Counted from the stretch's first letter, positions 42,001 to 52,320 are shown. The stretch is DNA of 64,000 bases from Actinokineospora pegani (GCF_009745975.1 NZ_WHOL01000107.1:124001-188000); one strand, 5' to 3'. Program-made: numbers and translations. The notes: generated by a model from the letters alone, not told the origin.

Positions 42001-43789
42001 CCAGCTCGGCCAGCCGCGAGACCACGCCTGCGGGAACGACGCGGACCAGGCGGGCGCCCCCGGCGGTGCGCGCGGTGGTCCGGGGCCGGTCGGTGGGCAG
42101 CTCCAGGTCGCTGAGCCCGCCGAGCTGCCGCTCCCAGTACGCCAGGTGCCGGTCGAGCACCGCGCCGGTGAGCCGCTCGCGCTGGTCGCGGGCGAAGTCG
42201 ACGTAGCGCAGCGGCAGCGCGGGCAGGTCCACGGCCTCCCCGCGCACGGCGGCGGAGTAGAGCGTGCCCAGCTCCTCGGCGAGCACGCCCATCGACCACC
42301 CGTCGGTGACGATGTGGTGCAGGCACAGGACGAGCAGGTGCTCCGCCGGACCGAGCGCCAGCAGCGCGGCCCGCACCGGCGGCCCGCGGCGCAGGTCGAA
42401 CGGCTCGCCGGTGAACTCCAGCAGGACCGCCTCGACGTCGGCCTCGGCGCAGCGCCTCGGCGCGGGCCGCAGCGCGAACGGCGGACCGACCACCTGCGCG
42501 CCGCGGCCGTCGACGGTGTGGAAGGTGGTGCGCAGCGACTCGTGCCGCTCGACCAGGCGGTCCAGCGCCGCGCCCAGCGCGGCCGGGTCGAGCGGGCCGC
42601 GCAACCGGTACCCGACCGCGGTGTTGTACTCGGAGCCGGGCCGGAACTCGTGCAGGAACCACAGCCGCTGCTGGGCGGGGGACAGGGGCGCGGGGCCGTC
42701 GGTCGCGGGCCGCGGCGCGGCCACCGGTTCCGCCGCGGGGTCGGCCAGGTGCGCCGCCATCGCCTCGACCGTGCGGTGGTCGAGGGCGAACCGCGCGGGC
42801 AGGCGGCGCACCCGGCCCCGGTTGAGCGCGGCGGCCACCCGCATGGCCAGGACGGGGTTCCCGCCCGACTCCACGAAGTCATCGGTCCTGCCCACCCGCT
42901 CCACGCCGAGCACGTCCCGCCAGACCGCGGCCACCCGCTCCTCGGCCGGGGTCCGCGGCTCGTCCGCCCCCGGGTCGGGCAACGCGCTCCGGTCGACCTC
43001 GCCGTGGGCGGGCAGCACACCGGCGCGGTGGGCCTCGGCTCGCGCACCGCCGAATTCGCCCTGGTCACCACTCGGACCGAGGTGGTGCGGCAGGCCGTCG
43101 GCGCGGTGCACGCGGGCGCCGGGTTCGGCGGAGGGGTCGGGCGGGGACGCCGACGCGGTCAGCCCGGGGCGGGACAGGTGCAGCTCGCTCACGGCGCCCA
43201 CCGTGACCGGGCGCAGGGAGGCGTCCAGCACGTGCGCCCGGGTGCTGGTGATCGGGTGGCCAGGAGCAGGGGCGACCCGGCGGACCAGGTTCGCCACCGT
43301 GCTGTGGGCCGTGACGCCCGCACGTGCCAGTTCAGCGCACAGCGCCGCGTCCACCGCCTCGCCGCCGGTGGCCGAGTCCCGCGGCACCCGCCCACTCGTC
43401 AGCAGCCCGGCGCGCACCAGCTCGCGCAGGCGGACGGCGGTCTCGTCGAGCACGTCCACCCACGCCCGCGGGCCCGGCAGCGCGTCGCGGTCGACGACGT
43501 GCGGTTCGTGGCCCGCCAGCATGCACAGCAGCGGCAGCCATGGTGCGTCGAGACGCAGCGCCACGCACACGCCCACAGGGGTCTCGGGCGGCGTCCCCCG
43601 CGCACGGAGCAGTCCGGCCACGCACGCGAACGTGGACCCGCACGCCCTCGAGGGCGGCTCCGGACCTTGGCGCAGCCGAACCACCTCCGCCGCGCGTCGA
43701 CCGTCACCGAACCGGAAATGCGATATTCGCAGCGGTCCTGCCCCGAGAACACCGCCGACCGGCTGACAAGCGATTCCGAGGAGTGCCAA
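39035..43789 (-). CDS. NRPS with fossil loading module: (A)-(T)-C-A-T-(truncated E)-T
   Basis: 1,584 residues. Residues about 40-270 are a shrunken A domain: an A2-like stretch and an A6-like HVLDASLRPVTVGAVSELHL are recognisable, but the TSGSTG core is gone and the final lysine motif reads HGEVDRSALP (Lys to Glu). The next carrier has ESGGNPV, so its phosphopantetheine serine is lost (about 310). Intact parts follow: C (HHIVTDG about 494), A (TSGSTG about 962), T (GGDSI about 1343). By-eye pocket D-A-F-W-A-G-G-T-F resembles valine codes. Then a ~130-residue remnant of an E/C domain missing HHxxxDG, and an intact final T (GGDSLL about 1532). TTG 43789 has AGGGG upstream; other starts are possible. 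It is the first gene of the minus-strand operon. Confidence 0.9.
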   Translation of the reverse strand: MALLGIACQPVGGVLGAGPLRISHFRFGDGRRAAEVVRLRQGPEPPSRACGSTFACVAGLLRARGTPPETPVGVCVALRLDAPWLPLLCMLAGHEPHVVDRDALPGPRAWVDVLDETAVRLRELVRAGLLTSGRVPRDSATGGEAVDAALCAELARAGVTAHSTVANLVRRVAPAPGHPITSTRAHVLDASLRPVTVGAVSELHLSRPGLTASASPPDPSAEPGARVHRADGLPHHLGPSGDQGEFGGARAEAHRAGVLPAHGEVDRSALPDPGADEPRTPAEERVAAVWRDVLGVERVGRTDDFVESGGNPVLAMRVAAALNRGRVRRLPARFALDHRTVEAMAAHLADPAAEPVAAPRPATDGPAPLSPAQQRLWFLHEFRPGSEYNTAVGYRLRGPLDPAALGAALDRLVERHESLRTTFHTVDGRGAQVVGPPFALRPAPRRCAEADVEAVLLEFTGEPFDLRRGPPVRAALLALGPAEHLLVLCLHHIVTDGWSMGVLAEELGTLYSAAVRGEAVDLPALPLRYVDFARDQRERLTGAVLDRHLAYWERQLGGLSDLELPTDRPRTTARTAGGARLVRVVPAGVVSRLAELGRERGASLFMTLVAATQVFLGRRGGQRDVAVGTATSGRDRAAVAGLVGFFVGTVVIRSDVDGALSFAELLDRVRETVLDALDHDAVPFDRLVELLHPERDLSRSPLAQVMVLLRDAPGGTPRLAGLEVAEAELPSRTAAFDLTVEYARTGDGLRVELEYSTDLFEASTVARMADQLSVLLAGVAADPHGRLARLPLVPPAERRLLAEWSVGEATADRCVHEQFAARAAAHPDAVALTCDGVALTYRELDTAANRLAHGLLERGVRPEDRVGLCLPRGVDVIVAMLAVLKAGGAYVPLDPDYPPARLALMAADSGTGLVLTHADLRDRLPAGSPAVVMDDGAWSRGPGHAPPVRVHPRGGAYVMFTSGSTGRPKGVLVEHRSIARLAVGEPLRLGPHDVVAQCSTTAFDASTFEIWAPLLSGARVALCVRGLLSADELGRFLAAEAVTALWLTAGLFHEVAAADPGVFAGLRLLAAGGDVLDPERCAEVLRRAPGLRLVDGYGPTEGTTFATAHVVRPGEAPVPIGRPIAGTRCHVLDRALSPVPVGVPGELYLGGTGLARGYGGRPGRTAQRFVADPSGRGERLYRTGDVVRWTPAGVLEFLGRADDQVKVRGFRVEVGEVEAALRAHPAVSEAVVSAREHVPGHKRLVAHVVAAAVDGAHLRAFLAATLPGHLVPAVIVPVDALPLLPSGKVDRGALPAPPARQAPAHVPPRGRGEEVLARVWAEVLGVARVGADDNFFALGGDSILSLQVVSRARELGLGITAKDVFLHQTLAGVAAAAQAHTVRWVAVELPPGVDRAALRTAVAALSVRHDASRTRSRRERGRWAQDVAPPDAGGPRLSGIAVVGDTNHPLHLVVRGGSRPGGPLVLRLGHDPGLLDPATAEALCAELAGLLTGLARGSTAPRGTAEQVVADIWAEVLAVRRVGAGDDFFAIGGDSLLAARVAARVGAAFGVPLAPDALFDNPTVSALAAFVGQRAASDSRDYEL

Positions 43790-43967
43790 GCAACCCCTGG
43801 TGAGGTGGGTTATTTTCCCACGGAAGCCTCGTCGCCACTCACCTCGAAATGGGGTGCTCGATTCACCCTTTCTGATGGTTCTTGATTAGCGCCCGAAAAC
43901 AGCGTTGCCGTCTGGCATAGTTCCCAACCGGTATCGGCGAACAACCGTGGCGGAACTGGAGGACCTT
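43790..43967. promoter_or_regulatory. Divergent promoter region of the minus-strand NRPS and EF-hand gene
   Basis: 178 bp, more AT-rich than its surroundings, between divergent starts. It must contain the promoter for the NRPS/PKS operon. CTGGAGGA at 43956-43963 is the binding site of the EF-hand gene. No operator was recognised. Confidence 0.4.
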
Positions 43968-44498
43968 ATGCGCAGCGAGGCGCTGAAGCGGGCCAGGCTC
44001 ATCTTCACGCTCCTGGACTCGAACAACAACGGGCACATCGAATCCGACGACTTCGAGTTGACGGCGGAACGCGTTGTCGCCGCGGTCCCCCGGGCGAGCG
44101 AGGCGGCGAAGAAGGCGATGACCACCGCTTACCGGAAGCACTGGGCGCTGCTGGCGGCGGAATTGGACGCCGACCGCGACGGCCGGGTCAGCCTGGAGGA
44201 GTACTCCGCCTGCGTCCTGTCCCCGGAGCGCTTCGACGACACGCTCACCGACTTCGCCGAGGCGCTCGCCACGCTCGGGGACCCGGACGGCGACGGGCTC
44301 ATCGACCGCCCGGACTTCGTGGCGCTGATGACGGCGGTCGGGTTCGGTTTCGACAACATCAACACCGTCTTCGACGCCTTCGAGCCCACCGAGGCGGACC
44401 AGATCCGGGTGCTCACCTGGGTCGCCGGGATCAAGGACTACTACAGCCCGGACAAGGCGGGCATCGTGGGCGACCACCTGATCCCCGCCCCGGCCTGA
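43968..44498 (+). CDS. EF-hand calcium-binding protein (calerythrin-like)
   Basis: 176 residues with three clear calcium loops of the D-x-[DNS]-x-[DN]-G type: DSNNNGHIESDD (about 17-28), DADRDGRVSLEE (about 66-77) and DPDGDGLIDRPD (about 106-117). A fourth, degenerate hand is near FDAFEPTEADQI. This matches the four-hand sarcoplasmic/calerythrin type used as calcium buffers or sensors in the cytoplasm of Saccharopolyspora and Streptomyces. ATG 43968 follows CTGGAGGA. The frame is open to 43905 but that part has no binding site. It is divergent from the NRPS operon; a functional link is unproven. A hairpin follows its stop. Confidence 0.9.
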   Translation: MRSEALKRARLIFTLLDSNNNGHIESDDFELTAERVVAAVPRASEAAKKAMTTAYRKHWALLAAELDADRDGRVSLEEYSACVLSPERFDDTLTDFAEALATLGDPDGDGLIDRPDFVALMTAVGFGFDNINTVFDAFEPTEADQIRVLTWVAGIKDYYSPDKAGIVGDHLIPAPA

Positions 44499-44499
44499 T

Positions 44500-44529
44500 C
44501 GCACGCCCGCGGTCCTCCGGGGCCGTGCG
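44500..44529 (+). terminator. Hairpin after the EF-hand gene
   Basis: CGCACG plus CCC at 44500-44508 pairs with GGG, a 2-base bulge, and CGTGCG at 44519-44529. It starts one base past the stop codon. The stem is imperfect, so the call is moderate. Confidence 0.45.
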
Positions 44530-44692
44530 GTAAACAATCCACGACCACATCCGCCCTCACCCGTTCCCCGGCCCCGCCGCTCCTATTCTCGCTGAAATCG
44601 CTCGGTGCCGACCAGTCCCGCCCGATTAACCGGAACGCAGCAGACCTTGGTGTGATCGCGCGCGTGATAACCCTTGCCGGAGAGGAGAACAC

Positions 44693-46744
<2,052 letters not shown>

Positions 46745-48319
46745 GTGGTAACTCAGGCTAGCCGCAGGCGGCGCGCGGTGCCGTTGCTCATCGGGCTGCT
46801 GGTCACGCTGGCGATCGTGGCGCCGCTGGGCATCCGGGCGCTGTCCGCGGCCGACCCGGTGGTCTCCGGGGTGGACGAGGGCGCCACCGTGACCACCGAC
46901 GCCGTGCGCGCGCTCGGCGTCAGCGCGCCGGAGGGGCACGACCTCGCCGACGTCGAGGTGCTCCTCGACGGCGAGCCCGTGCAGACCCGCCGCGACGGCG
47001 ACCGGTTGCTGCTCGACGACCCGGTGCTGCCCGACGGGGAGCACAGCCTCTCCGCCCGGGTGCCCGCCCGGATGATGCCCGACCGCGAGGCCACCGTGCG
47101 CTTCACCGTCGACGGCACCGCGCCTGAGCTGGTGGTCGAGCCCATCGCGGTCAGCGACCCCCGCAAGCCCTTCACCCTCAAGGGCAAGGCGAACGGGGCC
47201 GCGGTCCTGACCGCCGACGACCAGCCGGTCCCGCTCGCGGACGACGGCGCGTTCGCCGTCCAGTTCGCCAAGGCCCCCGCCAGGGTGCTGCTGTCCGCCC
47301 GCGACGAGGCGGGCAACAGCGCCAAGCAGGAGTACGCCGTGCCGGTGCGCCACCCCGGCATGAAGGCGGTGCACATGACCGCGATGGCGTGGACGTCGGA
47401 CGCGCTGCGCGAGCCGGTCCTGCGGATGGCGCGCGAGGGCCGGATCAACACCATCCAGCTCGACATCAAGGACGAGAGCGGCGAGGTCGGCTACCAGTCC
47501 CAGGTCCCGCTGGCCCGCGAGATCGGCGCCACCCGCGACCACTACGACGCCAAGGCCGTCGTCGACCAGCTCCACAGCGAGGGCATCCGGGTGGTCGGCA
47601 GGCTCGTCGCCTTCCGCGACCCGATCCTGGCCAAGGCGTCGTGGACAGCGGGCAAGACCGATCGCGTCGTCCAGACCCAGGACGGCAAGCCCTGGTCAGG
47701 CGGCTACGGCGACTTCGCCTTCACCAACTTCGCCAACCCCGAGGTCGTGGCCTACAACGCCGACCTCGCCACCGAGGCGGCGGAAATCGGCTTCGACGAC
47801 ATCCTCTACGACTACATCCGCCGCCCCGAGGGCGCGCTGACCCAGATGAAGATTCCCGGCCTGCAGGGCACCCCGGAGCAGGCCATCACCGCGTTCCTCG
47901 CCAAGAGCCGCGACACCGTGCGGGCCAAGGGCGCCTTCCTCGGCGCGTCGGTCTTCGGCATCGCCGCCTCCCGCCCCGGCCCGGTGGCCCAGGACATCCC
48001 GATGATGGCCGAGCACGTGGACTACATCGCCCCGATGGTCTACCCCTCGCACTGGGGACCGGGCGAGTACGGCGTGGCGCAGCCGGAGTCGCAGCCCTAC
48101 GACATCACCGCCCGCTCGGTGGCGGAGTTCGTGGCCAAGGCCAAGGACAGCGGCACACAGGTCATCCCCTGGCTCCAGGCGTTCTCGCTGCGCAAGACCT
48201 ACGGCCCCGCCGAGGTCCAAGCACAGATCCAGGCGTCCAAGGACAGCGGGGCCAGCTCGTTCCTGCTGTGGAACGCGAGCTGCCGCTACGAGTCGGCAGG
48301 TCTCACGCCCGCACCCTGA
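46745..48319 (+). CDS. Putative glycoside hydrolase (GH-like TIM barrel, former DUF4015), membrane-anchored or secreted
   Basis: 524 residues. A basic N-terminus (SRRRRAVP) is followed by one hydrophobic segment (about 13-33), either a signal anchor or an uncleaved signal. Two Ig-like regions (about 35-200) precede the catalytic-type domain (about 210-515). The latter shows INTIQLDIKDESGEVGY, VGRLVAFRDP, FDDILYDYIRRPEG and VDYIAPMVYPSHWGPGEYG, the recurring signatures of the putative glycoside hydrolase family PF13200. The Asp-rich strand ends (LDIKDE, YDYIR) are likely active-site residues. The substrate is unknown, probably a cell-surface polysaccharide. GTG start with GGAGGG at good distance. 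Confidence 0.85.
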   Translation: MVTQASRRRRAVPLLIGLLVTLAIVAPLGIRALSAADPVVSGVDEGATVTTDAVRALGVSAPEGHDLADVEVLLDGEPVQTRRDGDRLLLDDPVLPDGEHSLSARVPARMMPDREATVRFTVDGTAPELVVEPIAVSDPRKPFTLKGKANGAAVLTADDQPVPLADDGAFAVQFAKAPARVLLSARDEAGNSAKQEYAVPVRHPGMKAVHMTAMAWTSDALREPVLRMAREGRINTIQLDIKDESGEVGYQSQVPLAREIGATRDHYDAKAVVDQLHSEGIRVVGRLVAFRDPILAKASWTAGKTDRVVQTQDGKPWSGGYGDFAFTNFANPEVVAYNADLATEAAEIGFDDILYDYIRRPEGALTQMKIPGLQGTPEQAITAFLAKSRDTVRAKGAFLGASVFGIAASRPGPVAQDIPMMAEHVDYIAPMVYPSHWGPGEYGVAQPESQPYDITARSVAEFVAKAKDSGTQVIPWLQAFSLRKTYGPAEVQAQIQASKDSGASSFLLWNASCRYESAGLTPAP

Positions 48320-48449
48320 CAGTCCTGCACGACGCGAGCGGGGCATCGGTGATCCATAGGTCAGGACCGATTCAGCGGTTCCACCAACCTGGAGACGCGC
48401 GGTCGCGGCCTCGTGGCAGGGACGCGGTCAAGTGAGTCCTGTAAGTCAT

Positions 48450-48484
48450 GCGGATGTCCCGGGACCCGTTCTCGGGGCATCCGC
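48450..48484. terminator. Hairpin between convergent genes
   Basis: GCGGATGTCCCG at 48450-48461 pairs with CGGGGCATCCGC at 48473-48484 (one G-T wobble), with an 11 nt loop. It sits in the 261 bp gap between the glycoside-hydrolase-like gene and the minus-strand HNH gene, so it could terminate both. The rest of the gap (48320-48580) shows no gene. Confidence 0.65.
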
Positions 48485-48580
48485 ACCTGCACACGGAGGA
48501 TCGGCTGCCGTTCTCGCGGCGCTATGAGCACGATCGGAATCGAGGCGGCTGTCAGCGGAGCCAGTCGCACTGAGGGCTGG

Positions 48581-49537
48581 TCAGCGCATGGCGTTGCTGT
48601 GCCTGGCAGCGTGCGCGGCGAAGAACGGCGCGGAGGCGGGGGAGTGTTCCAACACCGTCCGCCCGTCAAGCCGGGCCAATGCTCCATCCAGGTCGACGGT
48701 GACCTTCGGCATGCCGGGATTGCGCCGCAGGTGGCCTTGGACATCGACGAGCAGGTAACCGCGTTCGAACAACTCATCGCACCCCAGGGTGCAGGCGGCC
48801 ATCGTGTTAGCCAGGTTGAGTCGTTCCTCTGTCGTGGCGTCCGCCCGGCGCTTGATGTGAGCGAGCCGCAGCAACCCGACCGGGAGCTCGCGGTGACAAA
48901 GGCTGCAGGGAATCGACTCCGCGTCCCCGAAACGCTTTCGACGCAGTCGCCGCTGCTCCTTGCGAACGATTGTCCTGGCCACCCCGTCCAAACCGTCCAA
49001 GCCGTCGAGCAGCCGGTCGGAGACGTCCTCGCCAGGTTCGTCGTCGATCTCGTCGAGGACGGGGTCCGTCTCGGCGATGGGTGTTGGGCCCAGCAGGGGG
49101 AGTCCGCGCCGCAGCATGGCGTCGCGGGCTGTCGCCAGCACTTCGGTCCGCAGACCGCCGGGCGGGATCGCGGGCAGTTCGACCAGCGACCCGAGCGGCA
49201 CCCGGAACGGGTATGTGTCATCGGGCCACAGTGGGGTGTGGTCCTCGCGCAGCGGGCCGGTCACCTGCGCCAGCGTGATCGACTTCAGGAAGGCGCTGAC
49301 CCAGGCCACGTTGTCCGACGGTGTCCTCGGCCACCCGCTGGGCGGCGTCAATGTCTGGAACTCCCGAGCGAACACCAGCCAGGTCAGGCCGTGCGGCCGC
49401 CGCAGCCACGCCATGGTCCGGGCGACTTCCTCGCCGTGGGAGTCGGTCTTCCAACCCCACGTGCGCTTCGCCAAGCCGATGTCGAAGTTGGTCTGAGCCT
49501 GGCTTCCGACATAGACGTAGGCGTACCGGGCCACCAT
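48581..49537 (-). CDS. HNH endonuclease with N-terminal EVE/PUA-like domain (candidate modification-dependent restriction enzyme)
   Basis: 318 residues. N-terminal part (about 1-115) has EVE-like signatures: NFDIGLAKRTWGWK, LTWLVFAREF and VTGPLREDHTPLWPDDTYPFRVPL. C-terminal part (about 205-270) is an HNH fold: CSLCHRELP zinc cysteines, LAHIKRR with the catalytic His, LANTMAACTLGCDELFERGY. EVE-HNH and related PUA-HNH proteins are type IV restriction enzymes that cut DNA with modified cytosine. The assignment to that activity is by domain analogy. No methyltransferase lies beside it, consistent with type IV. Codon bias is weaker than in neighbours, and an insertion sequence begins 142 bp upstream, so it may be acquired. 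ATG with GGAG just upstream. Confidence 0.75.
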   Translation of the reverse strand: MVARYAYVYVGSQAQTNFDIGLAKRTWGWKTDSHGEEVARTMAWLRRPHGLTWLVFAREFQTLTPPSGWPRTPSDNVAWVSAFLKSITLAQVTGPLREDHTPLWPDDTYPFRVPLGSLVELPAIPPGGLRTEVLATARDAMLRRGLPLLGPTPIAETDPVLDEIDDEPGEDVSDRLLDGLDGLDGVARTIVRKEQRRLRRKRFGDAESIPCSLCHRELPVGLLRLAHIKRRADATTEERLNLANTMAACTLGCDELFERGYLLVDVQGHLRRNPGMPKVTVDLDGALARLDGRTVLEHSPASAPFFAAHAARHSNAMR

Positions 49538-49678
49538 CGCTCCTTCGCATCAGCCGTGTTTCAGGGGTTGAAACGAAGTAGATCATGGCACGGTGTGGGA
49601 ACCAGGTGAGGGTGGCCGGGGGCCTCCCGGCCACCTGGATGTTCGTCGGCACCCCGTCACAGCAGCATGATCGGTTCG

Positions 49679-49696
49679 CTAGATGAGTAAGTCCTA
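49679..49696 (+). repeat. IS terminal inverted repeat (left)
   Basis: CTAGATGAGTAAGTCCTA, perfectly complementary to 50647-50664. Confidence 0.9.
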
Positions 49697-49719
49697 TTTG
49701 GGTTAGTGGTTGTAGACGG

Positions 49720-50598
49720 TTAGGGATATCGGGTGATGGGTTGGCCGGTGGCCCGGTTGTGCCAGATGGTGGCGGTGAGGGCGAGGAGGCGTTGAGCGAT
49801 GCGGGGGTGACGCCGTCGATGGTGCGTCCGCCGTGGTGTTCGAGGTCGAGTTGGCCTTTGAGGGTGTCGAACACGGATTCGATGAGCTGCCGGAAGGGTG
49901 TGAGTAGGTGTTGGCCTGGTCGGGGTGTGTGGTTGCGGTAGTTCGGTCGCAGCAGGCCCACCCCGCGCTCGTGCAGGAAGTGGTCGAGTTCGGCTGAGCG
50001 GTGGCCCTTGTCGCCGAGGATCAGCAGGCCGGGGCGGTTGGCGAGCAGGCTGGGGTAGTGGTCGAGCATCGCCATCAGGACTTGGCGTTCGTCAAGTTTC
50101 GGGTCGGTCAACGCCCAGGTGATCGGGAGTCCGGCGGGGGTGGTGATCAGGTGCAGGCGCAGGCCCCAGAAGAACCGGGAGTGGCTGGCGCAGTACCCAT
50201 AGCCTGCCCACACGGCCAGCTCCGAGCGTTTCGCGGTCTCGCGGGACCGGCCGCACTCGATCGGGGTGGAGTCCACGATCCAGGTGTCATCGGCGAACAG
50301 GTCGGTGTCGACGGCCAGGGCCCGGATGACCCGTTTGAGCAACGGGACCGCGCCACGGAGGGGCTTGTTGTACCCGGACTGCTGGGGCCAGGTGCGGGAA
50401 CGCCCCGGGCATTTGGCGTGGCAGGAACCTCAACCACCGGGCCTCGGAGGTGAACCCCAACATCGCTTGGGCCACCGCCACCGTGAGCAACTCGGCATCG
50501 GTCAACCTCGGCGGACGCCCCCTGCGGGCGGCCCCGCCCAGGTGGTCGTCGATCTTGACGTGGAGTGCGGCCAGAAGGGTGTTCAGGTCGGTCGTCAC
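49720..50598 (-). pseudogene. IS982-family DDE transposase, two frameshifts
   Basis: The GTG at 50598 starts an N-terminal part typical of IS982 (TTDLNTLLAALHVKIDDHLGG, PPRLTDAELLTVAVAQAMLG). The frame breaks near 50390, where one C is missing from a C-run; the next frame resumes at the YNK...LKRVIRALAVDTD part. It carries the DDE residues in WIVDSTPIECGRSR, LLILGDKGH and RQLIESVFDTLKGQLDLE. A second missing C, just after GGRTIDGVT, breaks the end; the proper frame would end ...ATGQPITRYP at TAA 49720-49722. Two independent single-base losses at C-runs make a functional protein unlikely. Programmed frameshifting is not usual for this family. Confidence 0.85.
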
Positions 50599-50646
50599 AA
50601 ACTGATCTTGATCACCCTTCTGCCATGCCCAGACACCATCCCAACC

Positions 50647-50664
50647 TAGGACTTACTCATCTAG
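50647..50664 (-). repeat. IS terminal inverted repeat (right)
   Basis: TAGGACTTACTCATCTAG, complement of the left end. Confidence 0.9.
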
Positions 50665-50719
50665 TCCGCGGACGCCCTCGCCCTGCCTGCGCGAACACCC
50701 GCCCCGTGGACCCACCCAG

Positions 50720-52297
50720 CTAGAAGACGGGGCCGACGTCCTTGGCGACGATGGCGTCGAGGGCTCGCTCGGCGACGGCGGCGATGGTCATCGAGGGGTT
50801 GCAGGCGGCGGTGGAGCCCGGGATCAGCGCGCCGTCGAGGACGTAGAGGCCGCGCTGGCCCTGGACGCGGCCCTCGAGGTCGCAGACCGTGCCCATGTTG
50901 GCGCCGCCGAGGGGGTGCCAGGTGTTGGGGGCGATGCCGGTGGTGTCGATGACGGTCGACAGCGGGCCCGCGATGGCCTTGACGCGTTGGTCGATGCGCT
51001 TGGCCAGGTCGGCGTCGGCGTTCTTGGGCCACTGCAGGATTGCGTCGTCCTTCGCGGCGTCGTAGGTGAAGGTGCCGCGGCCCTGGCTGACGCCGTAGCC
51101 GACGAGCATGGTGGTGCGCAGGCTGGTCAGCGGGGCGGGCAGGGACGCCTGGATGACGGTGTTGGGGGTGGCCGTGCCGGTCCACTCCTTGCTGCCGTAG
51201 ACGACCGGGCCGCCCTGCAGCGGGCCGAAGTCCTCGGCCAGGCTGGTCCAGGTGTAGATCCGGTCGCCGTTGGAGCCCCAGCCCGCGCCGAGGCCGTCGG
51301 GCAGGTCGGGGATGGCGCCCTTGGCCCCCGCGCGCATCAGCAGCCGGGTCGTCCCGGCCTGGCCCGCCGCCATGACCAGGGCGCCCGCGGTGAGGATCTT
51401 CTTCTCCAGCACCGTGCCGTCGGTGTGGATGCGGTTGGCGTGGATCTCCCAGGTGCCGTCCGGGGTCCGCGCGATGTCGGTGACGTTGTGCTGGGTGGCC
51501 ACCGTGCAGCGCCCGGTGGCCTCGGCCGCGGCGATGTAGGTGACGTCCACCGAGTGCTTGCCGCCGTTGTTGACGCCCAGCGCGCAGTCGCCGTTGGTGT
51601 AGGAGGGCTTCATCTCGCCCTTGAGTTCGCGCAGCGCGAAGTCCCAGTCGATCGGCATTGGGATCTTCTCCACGTCGAAGCCGTTGCGCTGGGCGTTGCG
51701 GGCGAAGACGCGCGCCGCCGCGTAGGTCTTGCTGTTGATCAGCTCGTCCGGCGCCGTCCGCAGCCGCAGCATCCGCGCCACCCGCGGGTAGTGCACCTCG
51801 TCCATGCGCTTCCAGTCGAGCCGCTCGGGCAGGCTCGCGTTGAACAGCTCCTCGGTCGGCTGGAGCGTCATGCCCTGGTACACCAGCGACCCGCCGCCGA
51901 CGCCCGCCGCGCACATGATGGTCATCCCGTTGCCCGGCACGCTCTCGAGCAGACCGGTGTAGCGCTCGAACGGGATGTCGGGCAGACCGGGCAGCGATGG
52001 CGAGCTGCCCAGCCAGAAGATCCGCTTGTCCGGCGACGCCACGTGCGGGAACGTCTCCGCGTTCGGCCCGCTCGGCCAGCGCACGCCGCGTTCGAGCACG
52101 TGCACCGGCACACCCGCCTCGGCCAGCCGCAGCGCGGCCACCCCGCCGCCGAACCCGGAGCCGATGACGACGACGCGGTGCCGCTCCCTGGTCGTCCTGA
52201 CCCGGCCGCCCGCGATCGCCACGCCACCGCCCACCAGGGACAGGCCCGCGGCGGCAGCGGCGCCACGCAGGACGGAACGGCGGTTGAGGCTGGACAT
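50720..52297 (-). CDS. GMC oxidoreductase, cholesterol oxidase-like, Tat-exported
   Basis: 525 residues. A twin-arginine signal (NRRSVLRG, then a hydrophobic Ala/Gly/Leu stretch) implies export with FAD bound. FAD motif GSGFGGGVAALRLAEAG at about 45. VGGGSLVYQGM (about 135) and HPLGGANMG near the C-terminus (about 467) are characteristic of class I cholesterol oxidases, with the His of HPLGG in the active site. Such enzymes oxidise and isomerise 3-beta-hydroxysterols to 3-keto-4-ene steroids with O2. The frame is open further upstream, but ATG 52297 with GAGGAG 8 nt before it is preferred. A divergent TetR gene lies 102 bp away and is the likely regulator. Confidence 0.9.
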   Translation of the reverse strand: MSSLNRRSVLRGAAAAAGLSLVGGGVAIAGGRVRTTRERHRVVVIGSGFGGGVAALRLAEAGVPVHVLERGVRWPSGPNAETFPHVASPDKRIFWLGSSPSLPGLPDIPFERYTGLLESVPGNGMTIMCAAGVGGGSLVYQGMTLQPTEELFNASLPERLDWKRMDEVHYPRVARMLRLRTAPDELINSKTYAAARVFARNAQRNGFDVEKIPMPIDWDFALRELKGEMKPSYTNGDCALGVNNGGKHSVDVTYIAAAEATGRCTVATQHNVTDIARTPDGTWEIHANRIHTDGTVLEKKILTAGALVMAAGQAGTTRLLMRAGAKGAIPDLPDGLGAGWGSNGDRIYTWTSLAEDFGPLQGGPVVYGSKEWTGTATPNTVIQASLPAPLTSLRTTMLVGYGVSQGRGTFTYDAAKDDAILQWPKNADADLAKRIDQRVKAIAGPLSTVIDTTGIAPNTWHPLGGANMGTVCDLEGRVQGQRGLYVLDGALIPGSTAACNPSMTIAAVAERALDAIVAKDVGPVF

Positions 52298-52320
52298 GCT
52301 GGGTCTCCTCGCGGTTGACG

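Larger units (their letters stand above)
49679..50664 (-). mobile_element. IS982-family insertion sequence, inactivated
   Basis: A 986 bp element bounded by 18 bp inverted repeats and holding one transposase gene with two frameshifts. Size and transposase type match IS982. I could not find a target-site duplication in the immediate flanks. It lies between the HNH gene and the cholesterol-oxidase-like gene and interrupts no recognisable gene. Confidence 0.85.

Noticed and set aside
48320-48580. An extension or separate gene in the gap before the HNH gene
   Set aside because: Frames crossing it are shadows of the HNH gene; only a hairpin is supported.
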